From NCBI GenBank assembly GCA_001875345.1, contig MIZA01000006.1, positions 1-34,349 of the forward strand: 34,349 bases of DNA. Reading direction: 5' to 3'. A program made the translations under genes and the position numbers. Position 1 is the first letter of the stretch. The number at the start of each line of letters is the position of its first letter. Shown piece after piece: positions 15,660 to 25,450 of the stretch. The notes beneath the pieces were generated by a model. That model did no database searches. It saw only the letters and a list, made by a program, of their open reading frames with translations, and was not told the origin of the DNA. The stretch comes from Marine Group III euryarchaeote CG-Epi1. GTDB lineage: Archaea > Thermoplasmatota > Poseidoniia > MGIII > CG-Epi1.

Positions 15660-17855
15660 ATGGGCCGTAAAGAAGACAACATAAAGCGGGCAACTGCTTT
15701 ATTTACAAAGCTAGGACAAATAAGAAACATAGGTACTGCCGCACATATTGATCATGGTAAAACAACATTATCTGACAACTTAATCTTCGGAGCTGGAATG
15801 ATGTCTGAAGATTTAGCTGGAAAACAGTTAATGCTAGATTTTGATGAACAAGAATCTGCCAGAGGAATTACAATCAATGCAGCTAATGCATCTATGGTTC
15901 ACGAGCACAAAGGGGAAGATTACCTAATCAATTTAATTGATACTCCAGGTCACGTTGACTTTGGTGGTGACGTTACAAGAGCAATGCGTGCTCTTGACGG
16001 TGTTATTATCGTTGTTTGTGCTGTTGAGGGAATAATGCCTCAAACTGAAACTGTGATTAGGCAGGCTCTGAAGGAGAAAGTTAAACCTGTTTTGTTCATA
16101 AACAAAGTAGACCGCTTAATTGCCGAGTTACAAGTTACTCCTGAAGACATGATGCAAAGATTTGGTAAAATAATTACTGAAGTTAATAAATTAATTAGCC
16201 GAATGGTACCAGAAGAATTCAAAAAAGAGTGGATGGTTGATGCTCAAGCAGGTACTGTTGCATTTGGTTCCGCATATCACAATTGGGCAACATCTCTACC
16301 ATTTATGGCTAAGAAGAATGTTAATTTCAAACAAATTTATGAATTTATGGAAAAAGAGCAAAAGAGAGAACTAGCTCAAGCAGCTCCTTTACATGAAGTA
16401 TTATTGGATATGATTGTAGAAAAATTACCTTCTGCAGATGACGCTCAAAAATACCGTATCCCTCATATTTGGAGAGGTGAAGCCGAGGAAGACATTGGGC
16501 AAGCTATGGTAAATGCGGATGGAAAGGGAGATTCTGCTTTTATGGTTACCAAAGTTGTATTAGATCCACATGCTGGAGAAATTGCAGTTGGTCGCTTATT
16601 CTCAGGTTCTATCAAAAAAGGCGATCAAATGTATGTTGCAGGTATGCCAAATGCAAACAGAGTACAATCTGTAGGAATGTTTGTTGGCGGCGATCGTATT
16701 GCAACTGAGACTGTAACTGCAGGAAACATAATTGCTGTTTCTGGACTAAGAGACGCTCAATCTGGATCAACTATTTCATCTAATAAGGAAATGACACCAT
16801 TTGAAAGAATTGTGCATAATTCTGATCCTGTTGTGACTACTGCAATAGAAGCTAAACACACTAAAGATCTTCCTAAACTTGTTGAAGTTCTTCGCGCTGT
16901 AGCTAAATCAGACCCTTCTATTCAAATTGACAGTAATTTAGAAACTGGAGAACATTTAATGTCCGGAATGGGTGAGTTACATTTAGAAATTACAGAATAT
17001 AGAATTAAAAATGAACACGGTGTTGAAATTACTACTTCACCACCTATCGTTGTCTACAGAGAAACTGTAGCAATGCAGTCTCCTGGAGACTTTGAGGGTA
17101 AATCACCTAATAAGCACAACCGTTTCTATATTACTGTAGAACCGCTAGAGGATGATGTTAGAGAAGCTATTGTGGATGGAACTATACCGTCTGGTAATAT
17201 CAAAAAATCGAAGGAAGTTGCACGGCAATTAATAGACATGGGATGGACAAAAGTCCACGGCCGTGGTGTTTTGTGCATAGAAAATGGTTGCGTTTTTGTT
17301 GATGCAACAAAAGGTATTCAGAATTTATTCGAAACTAGAGAGTTATTAATTGAAGCTTTCAACGAAGTTGTAAAGAGAGGACCTCGAGCGCACGAAAAAA
17401 TGATGGGGGTAAAAATTATCTTGAATGATGCTAAACTGCATGAAGATGCTATTCACAGAGGACCTGCACAAACCATTCCTGCTGTAAGGAATGGAATTAA
17501 TGGAGCACTTGTTTCTGCAGGTGTTGCGTTGTTAGAACCAAAACAAAATGTTTACATTAACGTTCCTCAAGAATTAATGGGATCTGTAACTGGCGAAATG
17601 TCACAGAGACGTGCTGAAATTGCAGGCATGGAAACTGAAGGTGATATGGCCATAATTACTGCTAAAGCTCCTGTCAAAGAAATGTTTGGATTTGCAAGTG
17701 AAATTCGATCGGCCACTGGAGGCAGAGCCCTTTGGAGTACTGAGTTTGCAGGTTACGAAGCATTACCTAGAGAATTAATCGACGGAATTACTGAAGACAT
17801 TAGACAACGAAAAGGCTTGAAAGCTGAAATGCCAAGACCTGAAAATTTCTCTTAA
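15660..17855 (+). CDS. fusA: Translation elongation factor 2 (aEF-2)
   Basis: GTPase motifs 'AHIDHGKTT', 'DTPGHVDF', 'NKVD'; diphthamide-site context 'AIHRGPAQTIPAVRNGI'. Confidence 0.98.
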   Translation: MGRKEDNIKRATALFTKLGQIRNIGTAAHIDHGKTTLSDNLIFGAGMMSEDLAGKQLMLDFDEQESARGITINAANASMVHEHKGEDYLINLIDTPGHVDFGGDVTRAMRALDGVIIVVCAVEGIMPQTETVIRQALKEKVKPVLFINKVDRLIAELQVTPEDMMQRFGKIITEVNKLISRMVPEEFKKEWMVDAQAGTVAFGSAYHNWATSLPFMAKKNVNFKQIYEFMEKEQKRELAQAAPLHEVLLDMIVEKLPSADDAQKYRIPHIWRGEAEEDIGQAMVNADGKGDSAFMVTKVVLDPHAGEIAVGRLFSGSIKKGDQMYVAGMPNANRVQSVGMFVGGDRIATETVTAGNIIAVSGLRDAQSGSTISSNKEMTPFERIVHNSDPVVTTAIEAKHTKDLPKLVEVLRAVAKSDPSIQIDSNLETGEHLMSGMGELHLEITEYRIKNEHGVEITTSPPIVVYRETVAMQSPGDFEGKSPNKHNRFYITVEPLEDDVREAIVDGTIPSGNIKKSKEVARQLIDMGWTKVHGRGVLCIENGCVFVDATKGIQNLFETRELLIEAFNEVVKRGPRAHEKMMGVKIILNDAKLHEDAIHRGPAQTIPAVRNGINGALVSAGVALLEPKQNVYINVPQELMGSVTGEMSQRRAEIAGMETEGDMAIITAKAPVKEMFGFASEIRSATGGRALWSTEFAGYEALPRELIDGITEDIRQRKGLKAEMPRPENFS

Positions 17856-17864
17856 GACTAAACC

Positions 17865-18536
17865 TTATTCGTTATTTTGTTGAACTCGTCGGAAAGGATG
17901 AACCCAGGCTGCTAGATTACGAGGACTTCGTGTTTGTACCCACAATTTACCATTACCGTGGTAATTACAAATCAATTGATCTCCAAATAAAAAGCTACGA
18001 ATTCTCCTTCCTGAACGGCCGATACTGTAATCCAAAGAACTTTCCCAGGCAACTGCATAACCATTATCTACAGAATAGGAACCTTGAACATCTACTTCTT
18101 GGACATCTCCATACGAACCAAAGAATAGTAAGCCAGTTCCACTAACTCTAAGTCCTAACATTCCTTCTGCAAATGTACCCATAAAACCTTCCCAAGAGGC
18201 ACTGGTTTCAATATTTCCTACGTGGCAAAGATAGGCGCCACGTTCCATGTAAATTGTCTCATTATTAAGCTCTTTTACTATAATATCTCCAGAGTAACCT
18301 GGTGCAATTCCAATCTTACCTGAACCACCTTCTGCAGTATAAGTATTAAGAAAGAAAGACTCCCCACCCATTCTTCTCTTGAGACCTGCTAAGAAACCTC
18401 CTTTCATCTCGGTTTTAGGTTTAATTGTAGTATCCATCCAAGACATTGATCCAGGCTCAACAATAACCGACTCGCCCTCTTTTAATGACATTTCAACAAG
18501 TGCGTATGAAGGTGCTGAGATTATGTCGTATTTCAT
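17865..18536 (-). CDS. AIM24/TIGR00266-family protein, paralog 3 of 3
   Basis: 'PSYALVEMSLKEGESVIVEPGSMSWMDTTIKPKTEMKGG', 'GGESFFLNTYTA'; shared with both neighbours. Confidence 0.88.
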   Translation of the reverse strand: MKYDIISAPSYALVEMSLKEGESVIVEPGSMSWMDTTIKPKTEMKGGFLAGLKRRMGGESFFLNTYTAEGGSGKIGIAPGYSGDIIVKELNNETIYMERGAYLCHVGNIETSASWEGFMGTFAEGMLGLRVSGTGLLFFGSYGDVQEVDVQGSYSVDNGYAVAWESSLDYSIGRSGRRIRSFLFGDQLICNYHGNGKLWVQTRSPRNLAAWVHPFRRVQQNNE

Positions 18537-19237
18537 TAGCCCTCCCTTGGTGGTAATAAAGGACCCAAGGCTCCACCAAGCCTACTTGGATCGTGTGATT
18601 GAACTAATATTTTACCTTGTCCTCTAAATTTCATAACTAGTCCTTCGCCAGACATCATGGAAGAAATCCAACCTCCACCAGCCTTACTAATTTCATACTC
18701 TAGCCCTTCTGTAAAGGCAATCAAATGTCCGTTATCAATTGTTATTCCATTTCCGATAGACACCTCTGAGATTCTACCGAAACCATTTACAAGCAAGTCT
18801 CCTTTTCCTGAAGCTCTTACAAAAACTAAACCTTCTTTGCTAAACATCCCTTTTACTAATCCTTGATATTGAGTATCTAAATCTATACCACCTGAAGAGC
18901 CAAGGTAACTTCCGCCCGAACATATCCAAGTATCTGAACCAACTTCTACCTTTCGTACTTCTCCCTGGTGTGTTGGAGCAAGGCCTACTTCTGCAGCAGT
19001 ACTATCTGATGTTTGATAGGAAGATAAAAAGAAAGACTCTCCGGCAAACATTGCTTTCACACCCGATTTGAAAGCACCCCATAAACCTTCATCCTTTTTT
19101 CTACGAGATTCAACCTCGATGGACATATTCGGAGATGCCCTGTACATTGCACCTGCCTCCGAGACAAATTTTTCTCCTGGTTCTAGAACTACAATTGCTG
19201 AACCGAAGGCCCCTTCTGTATCTATTTTTATATTCAT
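18536..19237 (-). CDS. AIM24/TIGR00266-family protein, paralog 2 of 3
   Basis: 'GSAIVVLEPGEKFVSEAGAMYRASPNMSIE', 'AGESFFLSSYQT'; start moved from 19258 to the ATG at 19235-19237, forming an ATGA overlap with the upstream gene. Confidence 0.88.
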   Translation of the reverse strand: MNIKIDTEGAFGSAIVVLEPGEKFVSEAGAMYRASPNMSIEVESRRKKDEGLWGAFKSGVKAMFAGESFFLSSYQTSDSTAAEVGLAPTHQGEVRKVEVGSDTWICSGGSYLGSSGGIDLDTQYQGLVKGMFSKEGLVFVRASGKGDLLVNGFGRISEVSIGNGITIDNGHLIAFTEGLEYEISKAGGGWISSMMSGEGLVMKFRGQGKILVQSHDPSRLGGALGPLLPPREG

Positions 19238-19890
19238 ATTAACCTCGGTGTAAGCCAAGAAGCAATACCATCTATAGTCCTTGTTTGTAAGTATATTTTT
19301 CCAGTGCCGTTAAAAGTCATAACTAAACCTTCTCCTGAAAGCATCGTTGATTTCCAATTCCCCATTCCTGATATTTTATAATTCAGTGTAGGTTCAAAGC
19401 CTACAACATGCCCGGTATCAACTATAAACTCTCCATTAATCTCTTTCTCGATTATTCCTCCAAAGGAATTGAAAAACAAATCGCCATTGCCTGAAGCTTC
19501 TAAAAGAAAGGCTCCCTCTCCTGAAAACAAAGCTTTGAGACCCCCAAATTTAGCTTTGATATTTATCCCTGGCGTACACGCCAAGAAAGAACCTGCCATT
19601 ATGTTCAAACGATTATTAGATAGATTGTAGTGCTCAACAGCGCCCGGTATTGAAGGGGCAAATGTAAGAGTACCACCATTTTCATGACTATATTTACCTA
19701 AGAAAAAATTTTCTCCTCCAAACATTTTGCGAAACATTGCGGAAAAGAAACCTCCCTGCCTCTGAAAACTAGACTTCATATTTGAAGACATTCTAGACAT
19801 GGCACCAGGCTCTATCAAAAATACTTCTCCAGGACCTAGTTCTACGTCAACTTCCCCGTAAGAAGGATTACCTTTGATGTCAAACTTCAT
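19234..19890 (-). CDS. AIM24/TIGR00266-family protein, paralog 1 of 3
   Basis: 'NPSYGEVDVELGPGEVFLIEPGAMSRMSSNM', 'GGENFFLGKYSHENGG', 'LSGEGLVMTFNGTGKIYLQTR'. Confidence 0.88.
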   Translation of the reverse strand: MKFDIKGNPSYGEVDVELGPGEVFLIEPGAMSRMSSNMKSSFQRQGGFFSAMFRKMFGGENFFLGKYSHENGGTLTFAPSIPGAVEHYNLSNNRLNIMAGSFLACTPGINIKAKFGGLKALFSGEGAFLLEASGNGDLFFNSFGGIIEKEINGEFIVDTGHVVGFEPTLNYKISGMGNWKSTMLSGEGLVMTFNGTGKIYLQTRTIDGIASWLTPRLI

Positions 19891-19949
19891 ATCTCATTAT
19901 TAATGGCTGAGGTATTTAACTTAAATCGTCCACTCCACATGTTTATCTG

Positions 19950-21185
19950 ATGAGCAAAGAAAAACCTCTGATAACTCCTGTTTTATTGGCTGGATGTTTC
20001 ATTATTCTGGTAGGTTTTTCTATACGTGCATCATATGGAGTTTTTCAAATTCCGATAGCTAATGAATTTGGGTGGCCAAGAGCTGAATTTAGTTTGGCAA
20101 TAGCAATTCAAAATCTAGCTTGGGGATTTGGTAGCCCTTTTTTCGGTGCAATGGCTGAAAGAATGGGAGATAGAAAAGCCATAATTTTAGGGGCCATACT
20201 ATATGCCTTAGGTTTAGTTTTGTCTGCTGGAGCCACTACTCCTTTAGAACATCAAATTTATGAGATATTAGTTGGCTTTGGTATTGCTGGAACGGGGTTC
20301 GGCGTTATTCTTGCAGTAATAGGCAGAGCAAGTTCGGACGATAATAGGCAGATGAGTTTGTCTATAGCTACAGCATCGGGTTCAGCTGGCCAAATTATAG
20401 GACCGCCTGCAGCCATTGCTTTACTATCTCTAATGGAATGGCAGATGGTCTTCATTGTTTTTGCTGCATCCATATTGTCAGTGTTAGTCCTGTTGCCTTT
20501 CATGAAAGCCCCTGAAATGGCAACCAAAGACGAGATTGAAGAGAGTCTTGGCGATATATTGAAACTTGCATCTAGAGATCCTTCTTTTGCTATGATTTTT
20601 ATTGGCTTTTTTGCATGCGGTTACCAATTGGCATTTATTACAGCACACTTTCCAGCTTTAGTTACAGAAATGAGTGCTCCTGTTGAATCTTACGGATGGT
20701 GCGGAGATTTAGGAATTACTACTACTGCGGCATTAGGCGGACTATCTATATCAATAATTGGTTTTGCTAATATAATTGGAACACTAGTTGCCGGGTGGGC
20801 TGGTAAAAAGTATAAGAAAAAATGGTTGCTTTCTGGGATTTACGCAGGAAGATCTATTGTATCTGCTTGGTTTATCTTGACGCCTATTACTGCAAATACT
20901 GTGTTAATTTTTTCTTTCGCTTTAGGGTTTTTATGGTTAGCAACAGTTCCGTTAACAAGTGGACTTGTAGCTCACATATATGGCCTAAAATATATGGCCA
21001 CATTGTACGGAATAGTTTTCTTTTCTCATCAATTAGGTAGCTTTGTAGGTGTGTGGTTAGGTGGTGTATTGTACGATGACTACGGAACATACACTTTTGT
21101 ATGGTGGGTAGGAATAGCTATAGGAATTGTTTCAGCCATAATTCATTTACCGATTAAAGAAGAGAAAAAAATATTACCTCAATAA
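19950..21185 (+). CDS. Major facilitator superfamily transporter
   Basis: About 12 hydrophobic segments; 'FGSPFFGAMAERMGDRKAIILGAILYALGLVLS' MFS loop 2-3 signature. Confidence 0.88.
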   Translation: MSKEKPLITPVLLAGCFIILVGFSIRASYGVFQIPIANEFGWPRAEFSLAIAIQNLAWGFGSPFFGAMAERMGDRKAIILGAILYALGLVLSAGATTPLEHQIYEILVGFGIAGTGFGVILAVIGRASSDDNRQMSLSIATASGSAGQIIGPPAAIALLSLMEWQMVFIVFAASILSVLVLLPFMKAPEMATKDEIEESLGDILKLASRDPSFAMIFIGFFACGYQLAFITAHFPALVTEMSAPVESYGWCGDLGITTTAALGGLSISIIGFANIIGTLVAGWAGKKYKKKWLLSGIYAGRSIVSAWFILTPITANTVLIFSFALGFLWLATVPLTSGLVAHIYGLKYMATLYGIVFFSHQLGSFVGVWLGGVLYDDYGTYTFVWWVGIAIGIVSAIIHLPIKEEKKILPQ

Positions 21186-21272
21186 CACACCAATTATTCC
21201 TCGATTGATTGAGGGAATGCTTTATTTACCCCCTATCCTGCCGACATATCAATCCCAAGGAGGGAAATTATA

Positions 21273-22562
21273 ATGGCTGAAAAACAACATTTGAACGTAG
21301 TATTCATTGGTCACGTCGACCATGGTAAGTCAACAACAGTAGGTAGAGTCCTATTGGAAGGGGGTGCTATCGAACAGCACTTGATAGATAAATTCAGGAA
21401 AGAAGCCGAAGAACGCGGAAAAGCTGGTTTCGAATTGGCTTATGTCATGGATAATCTAAAAGAAGAAAGAGAGCGTGGTGTAACTATCGATGTAGCTCAC
21501 AAAGAGTTTAAAACTGATTCGAAACATTTCACAATTATTGACGCTCCTGGACACAGAGATTTCGTCAAAAATATGATTACTGGTACTTCCCAAGCTGATG
21601 CCGCTGTATTAGTTGTTGCAGCAGACGATGGTATTGCTGCCCAAACTAAAGAACACTTGTGGTTATCAAAAGTTATGGGAATTGAACAGATGATTATATC
21701 TGTAAATAAAATGGACATTACAAAACCTGCATACAGTGAAGATAGATTCAACGAGGTTGTTAAGGAAGTTAAGAGTATGTTAGCAATGGTTGGATTCTCA
21801 GATGATCAAGTTAGCATTTTACCTGCTTCAGGTTGGAAAGCTGATAATATCAAGGAAACCGGAGACAATCTCTCATGGTGGAAAGGAGATACCTTACTAG
21901 GTGCTTTAGATAAACTAAATCCACCATCAGGATCTGCTGATGCAAGCGTAAGAATTCCAATACAAGATGTTTACAAAATATCTGGTATCGGTGCTGTGCC
22001 CGTAGGCCGTGTCGAAACCGGAACAATTAAAGCAGGTACAAAACTGATTTTCAAACCATCAGCTCATTCTGGCGGTAAAGTCGGTGAAGTTAAATCTGTT
22101 GAAATGCACCACGCTGAAGTTCCATCCGCTGGACCTGGAGCTAATATCGGATTTAATTGTAGAGGTATTTCTCACACTGATATTAGAAGAGGAGATGTTG
22201 GAGGGCCAGAGAATGACCCACCTACCGTAGCTCGTGCATTCAAAGCTCAAGTAATGATTCTAGATCACCCTAACGTAATCACTCAAGGTTACACTCCAGT
22301 ATTCCACTGTCACACTGCACAAGTTGCATGTACATTCGATAAACTTCTTGCAAAAATGGACCCAAGAACTGGACAAGTTACTGAAGAGAACCCTGACTTC
22401 TTGAAGAAAGGAGATGCAGCTATGGTTCTTATCAAACCAACTAAACCTTTGGCAATTGAAGAACAGTCTAAGTTCAAGCCTTTGGCAAGATTTGCAATTA
22501 GAGACATGGGAGCTACTGTGGCTGCCGGTATGTGTCTAAAAATCGAAGAACACTGGGATTGA
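21273..22562 (+). CDS. tuf: Translation elongation factor 1-alpha
   Basis: 'VFIGHVDHGKSTTVGRVLLEGGAI', 'DAPGHRDFVKNMITGTSQADAAVLVVAA', 'NKMD'; SD 'aaggaggg' upstream. Confidence 0.98.
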   Translation: MAEKQHLNVVFIGHVDHGKSTTVGRVLLEGGAIEQHLIDKFRKEAEERGKAGFELAYVMDNLKEERERGVTIDVAHKEFKTDSKHFTIIDAPGHRDFVKNMITGTSQADAAVLVVAADDGIAAQTKEHLWLSKVMGIEQMIISVNKMDITKPAYSEDRFNEVVKEVKSMLAMVGFSDDQVSILPASGWKADNIKETGDNLSWWKGDTLLGALDKLNPPSGSADASVRIPIQDVYKISGIGAVPVGRVETGTIKAGTKLIFKPSAHSGGKVGEVKSVEMHHAEVPSAGPGANIGFNCRGISHTDIRRGDVGGPENDPPTVARAFKAQVMILDHPNVITQGYTPVFHCHTAQVACTFDKLLAKMDPRTGQVTEENPDFLKKGDAAMVLIKPTKPLAIEEQSKFKPLARFAIRDMGATVAAGMCLKIEEHWD

Positions 22563-22573
22563 GTAGATAACTA

Positions 22574-22900
22574 ATGGCTCCAAAGAAGGCATCCAGTAGA
22601 GCTTGTATTTCGTTGCATTCTTTGAGCTATGACATTGTCGATAGTGTTTGTGAACAGATTAAGACTATTTCAGATAGAACTGGAGTTGGAATGACTGGGC
22701 CAATACCATTACCAACCAAGAAGTTGAAGGTACCTGTAAGAAAATCACCTGATGGTGAAGGTTCTGAAACTTGGGATCGATGGGAAGCAAGATTGCATAA
22801 ACGATTGATTTACATTGACGCAGATGAAAGAGCTATGAGGCAATTAATGAGAATTCAAATTCCTGATGGCGTTAAAATTTCTATCCAAATTCAAACTTAG
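22574..22900 (+). CDS. rps10: Ribosomal protein uS10
   Basis: 'ARISLHS'-type start, '[70 protein letters not shown]'. Confidence 0.96.
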   Translation: MAPKKASSRACISLHSLSYDIVDSVCEQIKTISDRTGVGMTGPIPLPTKKLKVPVRKSPDGEGSETWDRWEARLHKRLIYIDADERAMRQLMRIQIPDGVKISIQIQT

Positions 22901-24654
22901 ATATAAGAAGAAGCAATCATGCAAAACATTGTTGCTGAAGAATATATTGGTAACCATGAATAGCGAGCGACCTCAATAATTGAATTAGCCGCCGCACTGA
23001 TCTTGTCTTGCTTGCCTTGACCCATTATTTCGACACCATCAACATAAACTGTACCCATTGCAGACTCAGCATCTGAAATATCGTCTATAGCTTCATCGAG
23101 AACTTGATTTGCTGAAGATAAAAGACCATCAGAATCTGATAATGGATTAAAACCTCCAGGTTTAATATTCACAAAGTGATTATCAGTTGTTGAAATAAGC
23201 AAATTATCTACCTTTCCTTTTAATTTATTTTGTAAGTCTTCATTCATTCCTGGACCTAACCCATTTGCATCCCAGAGTAAAATGCCAGTTAATTCTTTCT
23301 TATCATTAACTTCATTTTCAAAAACTGCAGCCCTGACGCCACCTGGACCTATGCCTCTACCCAAATTTTCACCAGGAATATGTGAGAAGCCTACTTTCAA
23401 GTCATTAAAATCTAATTTACGACTTTCTGAAATAGCTGAAGCCGCATGCTTTTCAAGTAATGAACCTTCTTTAGAACCTGCTGCCAAAGGTGGCCTTCCC
23501 CAACCTTCTTGATTGTGTAGATCTATAACAATTCGTTCCCCTTTAGTGTCTAAAGATGAACTTTCCAAACGTGCAGATAATTCTGGAAGAATGTCATCAC
23601 TATCTCCAGGACTAGCGAAAATGAGACTACCTTCACCAAAATTTAGTACATGAGCTGAAGGTGTTTTTCCCTTACTAACCAAAGCTCTTGATTTATTTGA
23701 ATAAACTGCATCTTCAGACGCTTCTACCATTGCCTTACCAATCCTTGTTATATCTTCATCACGTAAGGGGTTATGATCATTAGTTGAAGAACCATGAAAG
23801 GCAAAACCCAAACCTGGCAAGGTGGGTTCTATTTTTACCGGAAGGTTCGAGCCTCCGAGATTTCCTAGAGGACCTGGATGAACTCCAGGTACCGCGAAAA
23901 ACGCTGCTGACTTCCCATCCTTCTTAATAGAAACCCAACTATTTCGTGTCTCAACAACTTGACAAATTTCTCGTATTGCCTCGGTCAATCTTCGACCATC
24001 TCCGGTCGAAAAATGATCAATAAAGGCAGCCATGTGTCTTGTTCCACTTACTCCAACTGCTTTTTTGTACGGAGAATCTACCAAGAAAAGATAGAAATGA
24101 CTTGCAAAAACGAGAGAAAGAGTTGCTAACAATCCAAAATTAAAAGAATGCTCTGAATCGCCATACCAAAAGAAGTAGATACTAACAAATGGAGAAAACA
24201 ATGATAAAGGTAAAGCAACTCTTGCTGGCGCACTTCCATGTGTTCTAAGTGTAAGATACCATAATCCACCCATACAACCAAAACCAAATGCTAAACCCTC
24301 ATTAGCTAAATCATATGAATGACCTACAAAGGTTGTAATAATCATTAATACTGAACCTGTAGCGCCAGCTTGAAGTCCATATCTTAGGGGATATCTTCCA
24401 TCCCAAATCCAAGAAATGTTAGTTACTAAATAAGACGTTAAAAGAACCGGGAGCGAAAAAGTGACCATGCTAAAAATAGCATAATCGATATTAGTTTCAG
24501 CCCTACCTAGCCAAAGTATTCCACTATATACTAACAAAGAGGTTGTAAAGAAAAATAATACAAAACTGAATAGGCTTGTAGGTGTATGATACAAAAATGC
24601 AGATAGTCTCGCTGGAGGAGGACTTATCTTATCTACTTTTAATTCAGGAACCAT
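22897..24654 (-). CDS. DUF2070-family archaeal membrane protein
   Basis: N-terminal multi-TM region then soluble domain with '[21 protein letters not shown]'; directly downstream of GGGP synthase. Confidence 0.85.
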   Translation of the reverse strand: MVPELKVDKISPPPARLSAFLYHTPTSLFSFVLFFFTTSLLVYSGILWLGRAETNIDYAIFSMVTFSLPVLLTSYLVTNISWIWDGRYPLRYGLQAGATGSVLMIITTFVGHSYDLANEGLAFGFGCMGGLWYLTLRTHGSAPARVALPLSLFSPFVSIYFFWYGDSEHSFNFGLLATLSLVFASHFYLFLVDSPYKKAVGVSGTRHMAAFIDHFSTGDGRRLTEAIREICQVVETRNSWVSIKKDGKSAAFFAVPGVHPGPLGNLGGSNLPVKIEPTLPGLGFAFHGSSTNDHNPLRDEDITRIGKAMVEASEDAVYSNKSRALVSKGKTPSAHVLNFGEGSLIFASPGDSDDILPELSARLESSSLDTKGERIVIDLHNQEGWGRPPLAAGSKEGSLLEKHAASAISESRKLDFNDLKVGFSHIPGENLGRGIGPGGVRAAVFENEVNDKKELTGILLWDANGLGPGMNEDLQNKLKGKVDNLLISTTDNHFVNIKPGGFNPLSDSDGLLSSANQVLDEAIDDISDAESAMGTVYVDGVEIMGQGKQDKISAAANSIIEVARYSWLPIYSSATMFCMIASSYI

Positions 24655-25394
24655 TATTTTGAATGAATTGCGTTAGTTAAAGCAGTCATTTCCTCTTTAA
24701 GACTTTGAGATGTTTCTACAAAAGTACCAGTAACTACTATATCAGCTCCTGCCGCAACTACCTTACGTGCTGATTCAGGCGTACGAATACCTCCGCCAAC
24801 TATTAATGTTACGTCAATTGACTCTCTTACTGACTTAATAATATCTTCAGGAACAGGTTCAGATGCACCAGAACCGGCCTCAAGATATATGTATTTCATA
24901 CCTAAATATTGTCCTGCTAGCGCATGGGAAACTACCAAATCAGGCTGATCCCTAGGCAGAGGTTGCGCTTGACCAACTCTACCGGCAGTCATTCCTGGCG
25001 CCACTACAAGATAAGCCATCGATAATGGCTCCAATCCAGTCTTCTTAACCCATGGTGCGCTTGCTATTTGCTCACCAACGAGAAATTGTCGACTTTCACT
25101 ATTAAGAAGTGACATGAAGAAAATTGCATCAGCTTTGCCTGAGACTGAAGAAGCATGTGTAGGAAAAAGAATCACTGGCATGTGTGTTGTTTGTTTAATT
25201 GTTTCTACAGCCAAATCCACGTTTTCGAGGCTTAAATCTGTAGAACCTCCGACCATAAATCCATCGGTTCCAGCTTCTGCAGTTTGTTTAGCTAATGTAA
25301 TCAAATCATCAGCACTAGTTTTACCGGGATCAAGAAGGGTGAAGTGTAGAGGACGTGCCTCTCTTCGGCTGGAGATGTATTCTTGTACTTTCAA
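24654..25394 (-). CDS. Geranylgeranylglyceryl phosphate synthase (GGGPS)
   Basis: 'HFTLLDPGKTSADDLITLAKQTAEAGTDGFMVGGSTD', 'YIYLEAGSGASEPVPEDIIKSVRE', 'LIVGGGIRTPESARKVVAAGADIVVTGT'. Confidence 0.95.
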   Translation of the reverse strand: MKVQEYISSRREARPLHFTLLDPGKTSADDLITLAKQTAEAGTDGFMVGGSTDLSLENVDLAVETIKQTTHMPVILFPTHASSVSGKADAIFFMSLLNSESRQFLVGEQIASAPWVKKTGLEPLSMAYLVVAPGMTAGRVGQAQPLPRDQPDLVVSHALAGQYLGMKYIYLEAGSGASEPVPEDIIKSVRESIDVTLIVGGGIRTPESARKVVAAGADIVVTGTFVETSQSLKEEMTALTNAIHSK

Positions 25395-25450
25395 CTTATT
25401 AGCGATGAAAGTATGCCATTAAAAGAACAACCCATGACCTTTACTAAAAT

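Noticed and set aside
20822-21090. Overlapping ORFs on both strands inside the MFS gene
   Set aside because: Contained in a well-supported MFS coding frame; no motifs of their own.
21190-21225. Hairpin 'attcctc gattgatt gagggaat' before EF-1alpha as a riboswitch or attenuator
   Set aside because: Short imperfect stem in an MFS-to-EF-1alpha spacer; at most a weak terminator, not enough for a regulatory claim.
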